Origin: Longimicrobium sp.
GTDB taxonomy: Bacteria > Gemmatimonadota > Gemmatimonadetes > Longimicrobiales > Longimicrobiaceae
NCBI GenBank assembly: GCA_036389135.1
Contig: DASVQP010000095.1
Span: 1 to 64,000, forward strand
Length of the DNA stretch: 64,000 bases
Direction of reading: 5' to 3'
Made by a program: the position numbers and the translations under genes
Notes under the pieces: model-generated
The model's database searches: none
Seen by the model: only the letters and a program-made list of their open reading frames with translations
What the model was told of the DNA's origin: nothing
Shown: positions 43,635 through 51,928 of the stretch, piece after piece
How the letters are laid out: each line of letters begins with the position of its first letter
Position numbering within the stretch: position 1 is the first letter of the stretch

Positions 43635-44716
43635 GCGGCCCTCCCCAGCGCCGGGCGCTCGGCGGTGAATGCGGTGCGGTAGCCTTCCGTGGAGTCGAAG
43701 GTGTGGCGGGCGCGCGTCAGGTAGTACTTCCCCTCGAACAGGGGCCCGATCCCCTTGAGCTCCACCTCGGCGCCCACCTTGAGCCGCGCGTCTCCCTCCG
43801 CCACCCCCTGGCCCACCACGAAGCGGCGCGCCGCGCGGGCGTAGTGCGCCTCGGCCAGCGCGCGCGCCTCGTCCACGTTCACGGGAAGGTCGTGCACCAC
43901 CTGCTGGTCGCGCGCGGCCAGCGCGGACTGCAGCACCGATCCGCCCGCGTCGCCGCCGTTCAGCTCCGCCTGCACCACCGTGTCCGTGGCCCGGTGCGAC
44001 ACCGCGCGCTTCCCCGCCACGTCCCACCCGGCCACGGTGAAGCCGGTGGCCTGGTGGGCCAGGTCCGCCGTCACCGACAGCTCGATCAGCGCCTGCCCCA
44101 CGGTGAGGGTGGCGCTGCCGGCGTCGCGGGCGGTGCGCGGCTTGGCCTTGAGCGTGTCCCCCTCCATCCACAGCTCGGCGCCGGCGGCGCGGGCGCGCTC
44201 GCGGGCCAGCGCCAGGTCGCTCTGGTTCACCTGGGCCACCACCTTGTGCGTGGGGCCGCTGAAGTCCACGTCGGCGCGCAGCGAGTGGGCACTGGCGATG
44301 CGGCGCACCACCTCGGCGTCGCTCACGTCCTCAAAGGTCCGCGTGCGCCGCGTCATGCGCAGCTCCTGCAGGCGGTCCTCGGCCAGCACCAGCAGCTCGG
44401 GCGGCCGCGCGCCGGAAAAGCGCCCCTCCAGCGCCGTGATCCGTCCCTCGAACACCGTCCCCGCCCCTTCGCCGGCCCCCATCTCTATCTTGAGCGTCTT
44501 TCCGAACTCCAGCACGTCGCGGCCGAAGTAGAGAAAGCCCACGGCGCCGTTCTTGGGACCCCAGTTGATGAAGGTGGCCTCGCAGCGGTACAGTCCCGCC
44601 TCCGTCTCCTCCACGAACAGGTCCTGGACCTGGGCGCCGAGCGCGGCCTCCTCGCGCCCGTCGATGGAGATTCGGGGGCGGGAAGGGTAGATGCCGGGAG
44701 CGCCGGTGTCGGGCAT
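43631..44716 (-). CDS. Baseplate hub protein, gpD/gp27-like (N-terminal half of a VgrG)
   Basis: 361 residues, ATG 44716 with GAGG upstream. FVEETEAGLYRCEATFINW, GKTLKIEMGAGEGAGTVFEGRITALEGRF and AEVVRRIASAHSLRADVDFSG, then QVNQSDLALARERARAAGAELWMEGDTL, are the conserved blocks of phage late-control D / gp27-like hubs. The C terminus (GIGPLFEGKYYLTRARHTFDSTEGYRTAFTAERPA) closes the domain. The hub forms the trimeric platform between tube and spike. The TGA overlaps the spike gene's GTG. Confidence 0.94.
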   Translation of the reverse strand: MPDTGAPGIYPSRPRISIDGREEAALGAQVQDLFVEETEAGLYRCEATFINWGPKNGAVGFLYFGRDVLEFGKTLKIEMGAGEGAGTVFEGRITALEGRFSGARPPELLVLAEDRLQELRMTRRTRTFEDVSDAEVVRRIASAHSLRADVDFSGPTHKVVAQVNQSDLALARERARAAGAELWMEGDTLKAKPRTARDAGSATLTVGQALIELSVTADLAHQATGFTVAGWDVAGKRAVSHRATDTVVQAELNGGDAGGSVLQSALAARDQQVVHDLPVNVDEARALAEAHYARAARRFVVGQGVAEGDARLKVGAEVELKGIGPLFEGKYYLTRARHTFDSTEGYRTAFTAERPALGRAA

Positions 44717-44752
44717 GGTCCTCGAAAGCGGGAGAGAGGATGAACTCGGGCG

Positions 44753-44914
44753 TCAGTGCGCCAGCAGGCGAAGCTCGGTGCGCGCGCGGCGCTCCTGCAG
44801 CTCCGCGTGGACGCGGGGGGAGACCGGCGGGGCGGGCGGGCGCATCTCCGCCCCGCCGCCGGACGCGGGCTCGGGGGCCAGCACCACCTCCATCTCGTTC
44901 ACGATCACGGGCAT
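44753..44914 (-). CDS. DUF5908-type small eCIS protein (53 aa)
   Basis: A short frame with ATG at 44914 and TGA ending at 44753. The product begins MPVIVNEMEVVLAPEP, has a Gly/Pro-rich middle and ends in a charged helix (RVHAELQERRARTELRLLAH). Small proteins of this form (DUF5908; the position of Afp6 in Afp-type loci) are regular members of injection-system operons between the tube-initiator and hub genes. Their role is not settled. It starts 4 bases after the stop of the LysM/tube protein gene and ends 36 bases before the hub gene. The match is to the first 13 residues and the context. Confidence 0.75.
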   Translation of the reverse strand: MPVIVNEMEVVLAPEPASGGGAEMRPPAPPVSPRVHAELQERRARTELRLLAH

Positions 44915-44918
44915 GGCG

Positions 44919-45839
44919 TCACCTGCGGATGGACGTGGAAGCGATGGCCGCGATGGACGATCCCGTCAGTGACGCCGAACCGCCGATCGAGGCGCCTGCG
45001 GAGAATCCCGCGGACCCCTTGAGCGACGGGGCGGTGGCGCCGCTCAGCCCCAGCGAGGCGGCGGCGGAGACGGAGACGGTTCCCGACACGTCCAGGAGCT
45101 TGCCCGGGGGCACCAGGCGCGGGTTCTCGATCCCGTTGGCGAGCGCCACCTTCTTCCAGTCGCCCACCCCAGCCTTGGACGAGGCTCCCTGCACCGTGTC
45201 GCCGTCGCGCGCCGGCTGCATGGGGCGGGTACCCGGCGCGGCCGAGCCCTTGCCCCCCGACGCCGCCCGCGCCGCCTCGGCCGCGGGCGAGGTGACGCCC
45301 TTGTTGGGGTCGCCGAACTCGATCGCCAGGTCCTGCTTGCTCAGGTTGACCGACATGCTGGCGCGCAGCGGCTTGCCCTCTTCGGAGAAGTACTCCAGCG
45401 ACTCTTCCAGCGAGTCGACCGTCCCCTTGAACATGAACGTCCCCCACTGGAACTGGACGCCGGGGGGAAGCAGCCCCGTCTCCCCGTCCTTGGTGGTCTC
45501 CTGCGGGGTCATGAAGTAGGTGACCTCGCTGGTGAGCTTGCGCACGTCGCCCCCGGGGTCGGCGGCACCTGCGGGAAGGGGAAGCTGCACGTCGAACCAG
45601 AGCTGCAGCGACAGCTTGGTGGCGCCCTTGCCCACGAACTGCGTGGACGAGCCGCCGGGCTGGCTTCCCCCCGCGTTCTGGTTGCTGAAGGAGACCTTGA
45701 GCGTCTCGGGGTTGAACTGCACCACCACCTTCCGTGGCTCCCCGCCGTCCTTGTTCTGCTCCTTGAGCGCCCCGTCGCTCCCCGGCCACAGCTCCGTGAG
45801 CACCGCCTTGGCCAGCGCCCGTTCCTTTGCGTTCGGCAT
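44919..45839 (-). CDS. CIS tube-initiator / LysM-type protein (Afp7-like)
   Basis: 306 residues from ATG 45839, which has GGGAAGACG just upstream; a GTG at 45857 is possible but less fitting. KVVVQFNPETLKVSFSN opens the CIS_tube domain, followed by KLSLQLWFDVQ, EVTYFMTPQ and VQFQWGTFMFKGTVDSLEESLEYFSEEGKPLRA, all conserved in Afp7/Pvc7. Residues about 215-260 (DGDTVQGASSKAGVGDWKKVALANGIENPRLVPPGKLL) are a LysM-like segment. A Ser/Ala/Gly-rich tail ends the protein. It joins the first tube ring to the baseplate hub. The spacer before it (45840-45935) carries the CCCCATT heptamers. Confidence 0.93.
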   Translation of the reverse strand: MPNAKERALAKAVLTELWPGSDGALKEQNKDGGEPRKVVVQFNPETLKVSFSNQNAGGSQPGGSSTQFVGKGATKLSLQLWFDVQLPLPAGAADPGGDVRKLTSEVTYFMTPQETTKDGETGLLPPGVQFQWGTFMFKGTVDSLEESLEYFSEEGKPLRASMSVNLSKQDLAIEFGDPNKGVTSPAAEAARAASGGKGSAAPGTRPMQPARDGDTVQGASSKAGVGDWKKVALANGIENPRLVPPGKLLDVSGTVSVSAAASLGLSGATAPSLKGSAGFSAGASIGGSASLTGSSIAAIASTSIRR

Positions 45840-45885
45840 CGTCTTCCCGACTCCCACTCAGTTTGTGCGGCCGCTTTGGATCAGG

Positions 45886-45920
45886 CCCCATTCCCCATTC
45901 CCCATTCCCCATTCCCCATT
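45886..45920 (-). repeat. Heptanucleotide tandem repeat (CCCCATT)5
   Basis: Five perfect CCCCATT units lie in the 96-base gap between the second tube gene and the LysM/tube-initiator gene. The period (7) matches the arrays at 1832, 40541 and 40649 although the unit differs. Confidence 0.92.
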
Positions 45921-45935
45921 CCCCACACCCCGCCC

Positions 45936-46406
45936 CTACAGCAGCCGCAACGACTCGTACGCCACCTGCATCTCCTCGATCGCCAGCTGCCCATCCTTGG
46001 CCGAAAACGCCGGCGCCTTGAGCTTCACCGGCAGGCATCCCTCCAGCCGGAACTGCATCTGCACCGTGCGGTCGCCGCCCATCACCACCACGCTGGCGGT
46101 GCCGCGCAGGCCGCCGCCGCCGGGGGCGCTCACCGCCTCGAACCAGCGCCACAGGTCCACGTTGGCCGTCATCCCGCGCTTCAGGGTGAGCTGCCCGAAG
46201 TCCACCGGCCCCGCCATGTGCACCGGCCCCGCGTTGCGCCCGCCCTCGCGGATCGTCTTGGGCTCCATGCTCATCTCCAGCCCGTCCACCTCGCTGAAGG
46301 CGGCGTGGCACAGCTTGTCCGCCACGCCGGGCACCTGGATCTCCACCTCGAAGTTGAAGGCGGTGAACGGGTGCGCCGCGGCGTCGGACTCGTCGAAGGC
46401 GCTCAC
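45936..46406 (-). CDS. Tube protein 2 (gp19/Afp5-like)
   Basis: 156 residues, GTG start one base after the sheath 2 stop. FTAFNFEVEIQVPG, FSEVDGLEMSMEPKTIREGG and LTLKRGMTANVDLWRWFEAV, ending AFSAKDGQLAIEEMQVAYESLRL, match the T4 gp19-like tail-tube family found in eCIS. Afp/PVC loci carry two tube genes (Afp1 and Afp5); this one, next to the tube-initiator gene, corresponds to Afp5 and probably forms the first ring above the baseplate. Confidence 0.95.
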   Translation of the reverse strand: MSAFDESDAAAHPFTAFNFEVEIQVPGVADKLCHAAFSEVDGLEMSMEPKTIREGGRNAGPVHMAGPVDFGQLTLKRGMTANVDLWRWFEAVSAPGGGGLRGTASVVVMGGDRTVQMQFRLEGCLPVKLKAPAFSAKDGQLAIEEMQVAYESLRLL

Positions 46407-46407
46407 G

Positions 46408-49395
46408 TCAGCGCTCCTGCACGGTGACGCCGGCGCCGGTCTGCACCAGGCGCACGGTCAGGAACGCCAGCGGGCGCGAGGGGGCCACCCGCAGCTCCAC
46501 CACCAGCCGCCCCAGCTCCACGTTCCCGGCCGGGTTCACCGTGTCGTCCGTCACCACCCGGAACCCCTCCGCGGCCACCGCGCCGGCAAAGGCGCCGCGC
46601 GTGAACATGTCGGCCAGCAGCGTGTCGAACTGGCGCTGCACCAGCCGGCGGAACGACGCGTCGTTGGGCTGAAAGACGTAGAGGTTCCCCTCGCGCAGGG
46701 CCAGGCGCCGCAGCAGGATCAGCAGGCGGCGCACGCCCACCCCCGCGAGCTCGGCGTCGTCCGAGAGCGTCTCCTCGCTCCACGCCATGAAGCCGCGGGG
46801 AAAGGGCGCCACCGCGTTCACCCGCCTCCCCAGGAAGGCGCTGCGCGCCGCGGCGCTCAGGCGGGGCTCCAGCGCCACCACCCCCGCCAGCGGCTGGTTG
46901 GCGGGCGCGGCCCACGCGCCCAGCGCCAGGGCGCGCGCCGCCAGCACGCCGCTCACCGCGCCGTCGGGCGGAATGGCGCGCGTGGGCTGCCCGGGCGATG
47001 CGGGGGCCACCACAGTCCAGGGGTGGTAGAGCGCGCCGAACGAAAGGGTGCGCGCCGCCTGGTCGCCCGGTTCGGCGGCGCCGGCGCCCAGGCTGTCGGC
47101 GAGGGCGGCCGCGTGCGCCAGCGCCTCTTCCTCGCGCATGCGCACGGGAAGGGAAAGGACGGTGAAGATGTCCGAGCGCGCCGCGCAGAAGCGCAGCATG
47201 GCCTGGTGCAGGAGCGGCAGCAGCGCGGGGTCGGCGGCGGGGTTGCTCTCCCAGCGGGAGGCGGGCGGCGGCGCGTACGCAACCGTGGCCGACCACGGGC
47301 TCTCCTCGCCCCCCCGCCGCGCGGCGACGCGGAAGTACGCGGCCCCGTCCGGCGCCCATGCCTCGTACTGCCGCGCGGGCCCGGCGTACAGCCGCGCGGG
47401 CGCGCCGAACGACGGCTCCACCGACGTCTCCAGCACGAACGCGTCGCCCGGGCCGCTCCACGCCAGCGCCAGCCGCTGCTCCTCCACCGCCACCGGGTCG
47501 AGCACCGGGGCCGGGAGGTGGACCGCCCCGCAGGCGCGGAAGCGGTCCCCCGGCACCCCCTGCAGCCAGCTCTGCGACCACGCGCTGCGCCCGCTCTCGG
47601 CCTCGGCGCGCACGCGCAGCCAGGTGGCCGCGGGGCAGGGCGCGGGGCGCAGCAGGCGCGCGGCGGGGTTCCCCGTGCGCGTGCGCCGCACGCCGCGCTC
47701 GAAGCGCGGATCGGGCGAGTCTTCCAGCAGGTAGCCGGTGGCGCCCGCGACCGCGGTCCAGGCCACCTTCATCACCCCTTCGTCGCCCTCGGGGCCGGTG
47801 ACGGAGGTGATCGCGGGCGCTTCCGGAACGGCGGGCGGGGCGTGGTCGCTCCCCTCGCGCCAGCTCCACCCGGTGTGCACCGCGTCCGGCATGGCCAGGA
47901 TGGAGGCCTCCTCCACCGGGAGCAGCGCGTGCATCCGCGTGGGGCGCACCCCCGGCCGCTGCTGGTACTGGCGCTGAAAGGCGGTGTCCAGCAGCGTCTC
48001 CGCCCCCTCGTCGCGGAGCGCCCCGTCCAGGAACAGCCGCACGTCGAAGCGGTGCAGGCCGTCGCGCTCCAGCGCCGTGGCGTCGGTCACCTGCGCCGGC
48101 TGAAAGACGTCGTCGCGGGGAAGGGCCAGCAGCCCCAGGGGAAGGAAGACGTCGCCCGCGGTGCCCCGGGGCGCGGCCAGGGGAAAGCGCGGGCGCCCCA
48201 GCTCGGCCCACAGCGGCGCCGCCACCCCGCGCTCCACATCACCCCACACCGCGGGGCCCGCTATGCCGCGCGCCACCTCCTCCACCGGCTCGTACAGCAG
48301 CTGGTCGGGGGGAAAGAGGCCGAAGTAGCGCGGGTGCCCGGGCGCCAGCGCCACGTCGGCCGCGCGCAGCAGCGACTCGGTGGTGCGGCGCGCCCACAGC
48401 TCGGCCGCGGCCAGCGAGGCCACCCACGGCTCGGCGGCGACGTCGCCCCAGGCGGGCGCCGCAGCCAGCATCCCCCAGGCGCGGCGCACCACGAAGGTGC
48501 GCGCCGCGTCGCCCCGCTCCTCCTCGTCCACCAGCAGGAAGACGGAACTCCGGAAGGGGTCGGGGGGCGCGGCGACGTTGGCCCGCAGCCAGCACCCGGG
48601 GCGGATCCCCGCGGCGTCCCCCTCGGCGAGCGACACCCGCACCTCCCCGCCGCCGACCTTCCAATCCAGCGGGGTGACGGGGCGGGCGGATCCCGCGCCC
48701 AGGAAGGCCAGCGAGACGGGCGCCTGCGCGGGGAAGGCCCCGGGAAGGAGCGCGCGGAACCAGTAGCCGTCGCCGTGCGCGCGCAGCGACTCGGCCTGGC
48801 GCTCGGCGCGGGTGCGGTCCGCGTCGCCCGGCGCGGGGCGGGGGGGAAGGAAGGCCACCGTGCCGCTGGCGGGATAGTCCACCCGCAGCAGGTCGCGGGT
48901 CTCGGGGCGCAGCAGGCGGAAGCCGTTCGCCACCCGCTGCACGGCGCTGGCGGGTAGGCTCTTGCGCAGGGTGGTGGCGTTCACGCTCACCGCGTCCGCC
49001 CAGCTCCCCGGCGACGACGCGCGCCCCCACGCCGCCCCGGCCACGGCGCCGCCCCGCCCGCGCAGCACGCCGGGCACAAGGAAGCGCGCCGCGCGGGGGC
49101 GGCGGGCCAGGCGCAGCACCCAGCAGCGCCGGCCGCCGTTGCGAAAGAACTCGCGCACCGCCGGCGCCAGGTGGGCGTACGTGGTCTCGCCGCGCACGGG
49201 ATCCCACGCCAGCGGCAGCTCGCCGCCGAATATCTCGCCGAAGCGCACCACGTCCTCCACCGCCACGGGGATCCCAACGGGACCCGAGGCGGCGAAGCCC
49301 GCAAAGGCCGCCACGTCCATCCGGGGGAGCCCTGGGGGCGCCGGAACGGTGACGGTCTCGAAGCGGATGCCGGGAAGGCGCGGCGCGGCGGTGGC
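46408..49395 (-). CDS. Sheath protein 2, large form with FN3-like insertions
   Basis: 995 residues from ATG 49395. The N terminus (LPGIRFETVTVPAPPGLPRMDVAAFAGFAASGP..IPVAVEDVVRFGEIFGG, AVREFFRNGGRRCWVLRL) and the C terminus (GVGVRRLLILLRRLALREGNLYVFQPND, FRRLVQRQFDTLLADMFTRGAFAG, VELRVAPSRPLAFLTVRLVQT) are sheath core segments. Between them, residues about 520-710 hold two FN3-like beta domains (APAITSVTGPEGDEGVMKVAW, LDPVAVEEQRLALAWSGPG) not found in ordinary sheath proteins. It is much longer than sheath 1 (644 aa). It may form a special ring, for instance at the baseplate end, with outward decorations. Confidence 0.88.
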   Translation of the reverse strand, partial: ATAAPRLPGIRFETVTVPAPPGLPRMDVAAFAGFAASGPVGIPVAVEDVVRFGEIFGGELPLAWDPVRGETTYAHLAPAVREFFRNGGRRCWVLRLARRPRAARFLVPGVLRGRGGAVAGAAWGRASSPGSWADAVSVNATTLRKSLPASAVQRVANGFRLLRPETRDLLRVDYPASGTVAFLPPRPAPGDADRTRAERQAESLRAHGDGYWFRALLPGAFPAQAPVSLAFLGAGSARPVTPLDWKVGGGEVRVSLAEGDAAGIRPGCWLRANVAAPPDPFRSSVFLLVDEEERGDAARTFVVRRAWGMLAAAPAWGDVAAEPWVASLAAAELWARRTTESLLRAADVALAPGHPRYFGLFPPDQLLYEPVEEVARGIAGPAVWGDVERGVAAPLWAELGRPRFPLAAPRGTAGDVFLPLGLLALPRDDVFQPAQVTDATALERDGLHRFDVRLFLDGALRDEGAETLLDTAFQRQYQQRPGVRPTRMHALLPVEEASILAMPDAVHTGWSWREGSDHAPPAVPEAPAITSVTGPEGDEGVMKVAWTAVAGATGYLLEDSPDPRFERGVRRTRTGNPAARLLRPAPCPAATWLRVRAEAESGRSAWSQSWLQGVPGDRFRACGAVHLPAPVLDPVAVEEQRLALAWSGPGDAFVLETSVEPSFGAPARLYAGPARQYEAWAPDGAAYFRVAARRGGEESPWSATVAYAPPPASRWESNPAADPALLPLLHQAMLRFCAARSDIFTVLSLPVRMREEEALAHAAALADSLGAGAAEPGDQAARTLSFGALYHPWTVVAPASPGQPTRAIPPDGAVSGVLAARALALGAWAAPANQPLAGVVALEPRLSAAARSAFLGRRVNAVAPFPRGFMAWSEETLSDDAELAGVGVRRLLILLRRLALREGNLYVFQPNDASFRRLVQRQFDTLLADMFTRGAFAGAVAAEGFRVVTDDTVNPAGNVELGRLVVELRVAPSRPLAFLTVRLVQTGAGVTVQER

Positions 49396-49411
49396 CATGG
49401 AGCGGTGCCGC

Positions 49412-49870
49412 CTACTCGAGGTCGATGCGTTCGGCGGCCAGCACCAGCTCCTCAACCGCCACGTCGGTGCCCTTGCCGCTCAGCGAGGGGCCCGTGTACT
49501 TGGTGGGCCGCGCGTTGGTGAGCTTCCACGCCTGCACCGTCTGCGTGTGGTCCTCGCTCTGCAGCTCGATGGTCACCGTGCGCAGCGCCGTCTGGCTGCC
49601 GTCGCGCACCTCGCTGATCCAGTTGTACAGCGTCTCCAGGTCGCCGATCAGCCCGCGTTTCAGGGTGACGTCGGGGACCTTGTAGGTGCCGGTGATCTTG
49701 AGGGGGGCGTTGTCCTTGGAGTTCCCCGCGCGGTACTCCGCCACGGTGATCTCCATCCCCAGCCCGCTCACCTCCTGGAACGCCGCGCGGGTGCTGGCGG
49801 CGTCGGGGCCGTTCTCGATCACCACCCGGAAGTTGAACTGGTTGTAGGGACGCTCGCGTTCTACGGCCAT
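49412..49870 (-). CDS. Tube protein 1 (gp19/Afp1-like), main inner tube
   Basis: 152 residues, ATG 49870 with a strong AAGGAG site. YNQFNFRVVIENG, FQEVSGLGMEITVAEYRAGN, VTLKRGLIGDLETLYNWISEVRDG and the ending GTDVAVEELVLAAERIDLE are characteristic of eCIS tube proteins. It forms the inner tube through which cargo passes. It follows sheath 1 after a 107-base gap containing a strong hairpin (49941-49966) that may tune relative output. Confidence 0.96.
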   Translation of the reverse strand: MAVERERPYNQFNFRVVIENGPDAASTRAAFQEVSGLGMEITVAEYRAGNSKDNAPLKITGTYKVPDVTLKRGLIGDLETLYNWISEVRDGSQTALRTVTIELQSEDHTQTVQAWKLTNARPTKYTGPSLSGKGTDVAVEELVLAAERIDLE

Positions 49871-49940
49871 CGTTGGCTCTCCTTGCGAATTGCCTCGCGC
49901 GGGGGTGTGCTGCGCGGTTCAGGGGTCCACCTTTGCCGGG

Positions 49941-49966
49941 GCGGCCGCGCGGGGGCGCGCGGCCGC
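49941..49966. other. Strong hairpin between sheath 1 and tube 1 genes
   Basis: A perfect 10-bp all-GC stem (49941-49950 with 49957-49966) with a 6-base loop lies in the 107-base gap. There is no T-run on either side, so it is unlikely to be a full terminator. It could protect mRNA ends or act as a processing or attenuation point, giving the tube gene a different level from sheath 1. Confidence 0.6.
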
Positions 49967-49977
49967 GCACCCGGTGC

Positions 49978-51912
49978 TCACGACTTGCGGTCGCCCGTCC
50001 ACTGGCCGATGCGAAAGATCACGAACTCCGCGGGGCGCACCGGGGCCACGCCGATCAGGCAGATCAGCCGGCCGTTGTCGAAGTCGTTCTGCGTCATGGT
50101 GCTGCGGTCGCACTTCACGAAGTAGCTGGTCTCCGGCTTGTCGCCCATCAGATGATTCTGCTTCCACTCGTTGTAGAGGAAGTCCTCGATGGTGCGCCGC
50201 ACGTTCGCCCAGAGCGGCTCGCTGTTGTTCTCGAACACCACCCACTGCGTCCCCCGCTCGATGCTGCGCTCCAGGAAGGCGAAGTAGCGGCGCAGGTTCA
50301 CGTACTTCCACTCCGGATCGCTGCTGATGGTGCGGGCCCCCCACAGCCGGTTGCCGCGCCCCTCGAAGAAGCGGAAGCAGTTGATCCCCTCGGGGTTCAG
50401 CACGTCCTGCTGCCCCTTGTTCAGCGAGATCTCGAAGCCCAGGGCCCCGCGCACCACCTCGTTGGCGGGGGCCTTGTGCACCCCCTTCTCCACGTCGTTG
50501 CGCGCGTAGATCCCGCTCACGAAGCCGCTGGGGGGGAGCACGATCTCCTGGTCCGTCACGGGGTCCAGGATGCGGACCCAGGGGTAGTAGAGCGCGGCGT
50601 GGCTGGAGTCGAGCTGCGCCCGCTGCGCGCGCACGTCGGCCAGCGCCTGGTCGTTCGCGCTGTCCAGCACGGCGATCCGGTAGCGCATGCGCTCGGCGTG
50701 GCTCACCAGCGCGTTGCTCACGGCCTGGGTGGCGGCGCGGGCGTCGTCGTCCACGTTGCCGCCGGCCGAGTAGCCCGGCGCGGCCACGATGGAGACGTCG
50801 GAAACGTCCTCCAGCGCCCGCAGCCCCGTCTTGTGGCGCACGTCGCTGTCGTCGCCCTCGTAGTGCTCGGGAAGGGGACGGTACCCGTCGCTCCCGCCGG
50901 TGAGCGCCACCTCGAACGTCTGCCCGCTGGCCGCCGGCACGTCGCTCCCCACGGCGGGGGTCAGCTGGTCCAGGAGCAGCCGGGCCACCTCGGCGCCCTC
51001 GTTGAGCGTGGCGGCGAACTCAAAGGTCACGGGGGTGCGCAGCGACTGGGCGCGGTTGGGGATGTCGGCGGCGAAGGTGGTGCCCACCGAGCGGCGCCCC
51101 TCCGGGTGCAGCCCCAGGTTCTCAAAGGTGTCGCGCCGCAGCACGTTCCCCACGCGGTCCACGAACGTCACCTCCACGCTCACGCTCACCACGTGCACGC
51201 TGTCGCGCCCGGTGCCCTCGGCCACCAGGGTGGCCAGGTCCCACGCGCTGCTCCCGTCGCCCGGGTGCAGCCGCCAGTTGCTGCGCCCCAGCACGTCGTC
51301 GAAGTAGCGCTCGGCGCGAAAGAGCGTCCCTCCCGCCGGCGTCACTCCCGCGGGGCTCCCCTGGTCGGCCACGTAGACCACGTCGTCCGGGTTCACCCCC
51401 CGCAGCACGTTGAAGGTCACCCCGCTCACCGCGTCGCGGTCGGTGGCCAGCACGTTGCCGCCCACGCGGAAAGCGAACGACACGCGGCAGTCGCCGGCGC
51501 GCCCGGGGTAGCGGGCCCGCAGCGTCAGATCGCCGATCACCGCGGTGGCGCGCCCGCCGGAGGTGGCCAGCGCCAGGTCGTCGCCCGCCAGCGCCTCTCC
51601 CTCCTCCGCCTGCGGCAGGGCGTAGATGCGCGAGACGTAGAGGCGCTTGCCCCCGTTGTCGAAGAAGTTGCGGACGCCGTGCGCCAGGTAGTTGTGCGCG
51701 CGCTCCGTCTCGCCCACGTACTCCAGGCGGTCCAGCCCGCCGAAGACGCGCTCGAACTCGGCGAAGCTGGTGACCAGCTCGGGGAGCCCGTCGGCGGGGC
51801 CGTAGCGGGCCGGGCCCACGAAGCCGGCGGTGCTGGTGCTGACCCCCTCGATGCTCTTGGCGCGGAAGCTGGTCTCTTCCACGTACACGCCGGGGGCAAG
51901 GTATTCGGGCAT
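49978..51912 (-). CDS. Sheath protein 1 (Afp2/3-like)
   Basis: 644 residues from ATG 51912 with GGAGAG upstream; the frame extending to 52062 is not used. LAPGVYVEETSFRAKSIEGVSTSTAGFVGPARYGP..LPELVTSFAEFERVFGG and NYLAHGVRNFFDNGGKRLYVSRI are classic contractile-sheath N-terminal motifs. The C terminus (GINCFRFFEGRGNRLWGARTIS, VNLRRYFAFLERSIERGTQWVVFENN, DFLYNEWKQNHLMGDKPETSYFVKCD, MTQNDFDNGRLICLIGVAPVRPAEFVIFRI) is the conserved handshake and core domain. It is the main contractile sheath. Confidence 0.97.
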   Translation of the reverse strand: MPEYLAPGVYVEETSFRAKSIEGVSTSTAGFVGPARYGPADGLPELVTSFAEFERVFGGLDRLEYVGETERAHNYLAHGVRNFFDNGGKRLYVSRIYALPQAEEGEALAGDDLALATSGGRATAVIGDLTLRARYPGRAGDCRVSFAFRVGGNVLATDRDAVSGVTFNVLRGVNPDDVVYVADQGSPAGVTPAGGTLFRAERYFDDVLGRSNWRLHPGDGSSAWDLATLVAEGTGRDSVHVVSVSVEVTFVDRVGNVLRRDTFENLGLHPEGRRSVGTTFAADIPNRAQSLRTPVTFEFAATLNEGAEVARLLLDQLTPAVGSDVPAASGQTFEVALTGGSDGYRPLPEHYEGDDSDVRHKTGLRALEDVSDVSIVAAPGYSAGGNVDDDARAATQAVSNALVSHAERMRYRIAVLDSANDQALADVRAQRAQLDSSHAALYYPWVRILDPVTDQEIVLPPSGFVSGIYARNDVEKGVHKAPANEVVRGALGFEISLNKGQQDVLNPEGINCFRFFEGRGNRLWGARTISSDPEWKYVNLRRYFAFLERSIERGTQWVVFENNSEPLWANVRRTIEDFLYNEWKQNHLMGDKPETSYFVKCDRSTMTQNDFDNGRLICLIGVAPVRPAEFVIFRIGQWTGDRKS

Positions 51913-51928
51913 CTTCTGCTCTCCAGGG

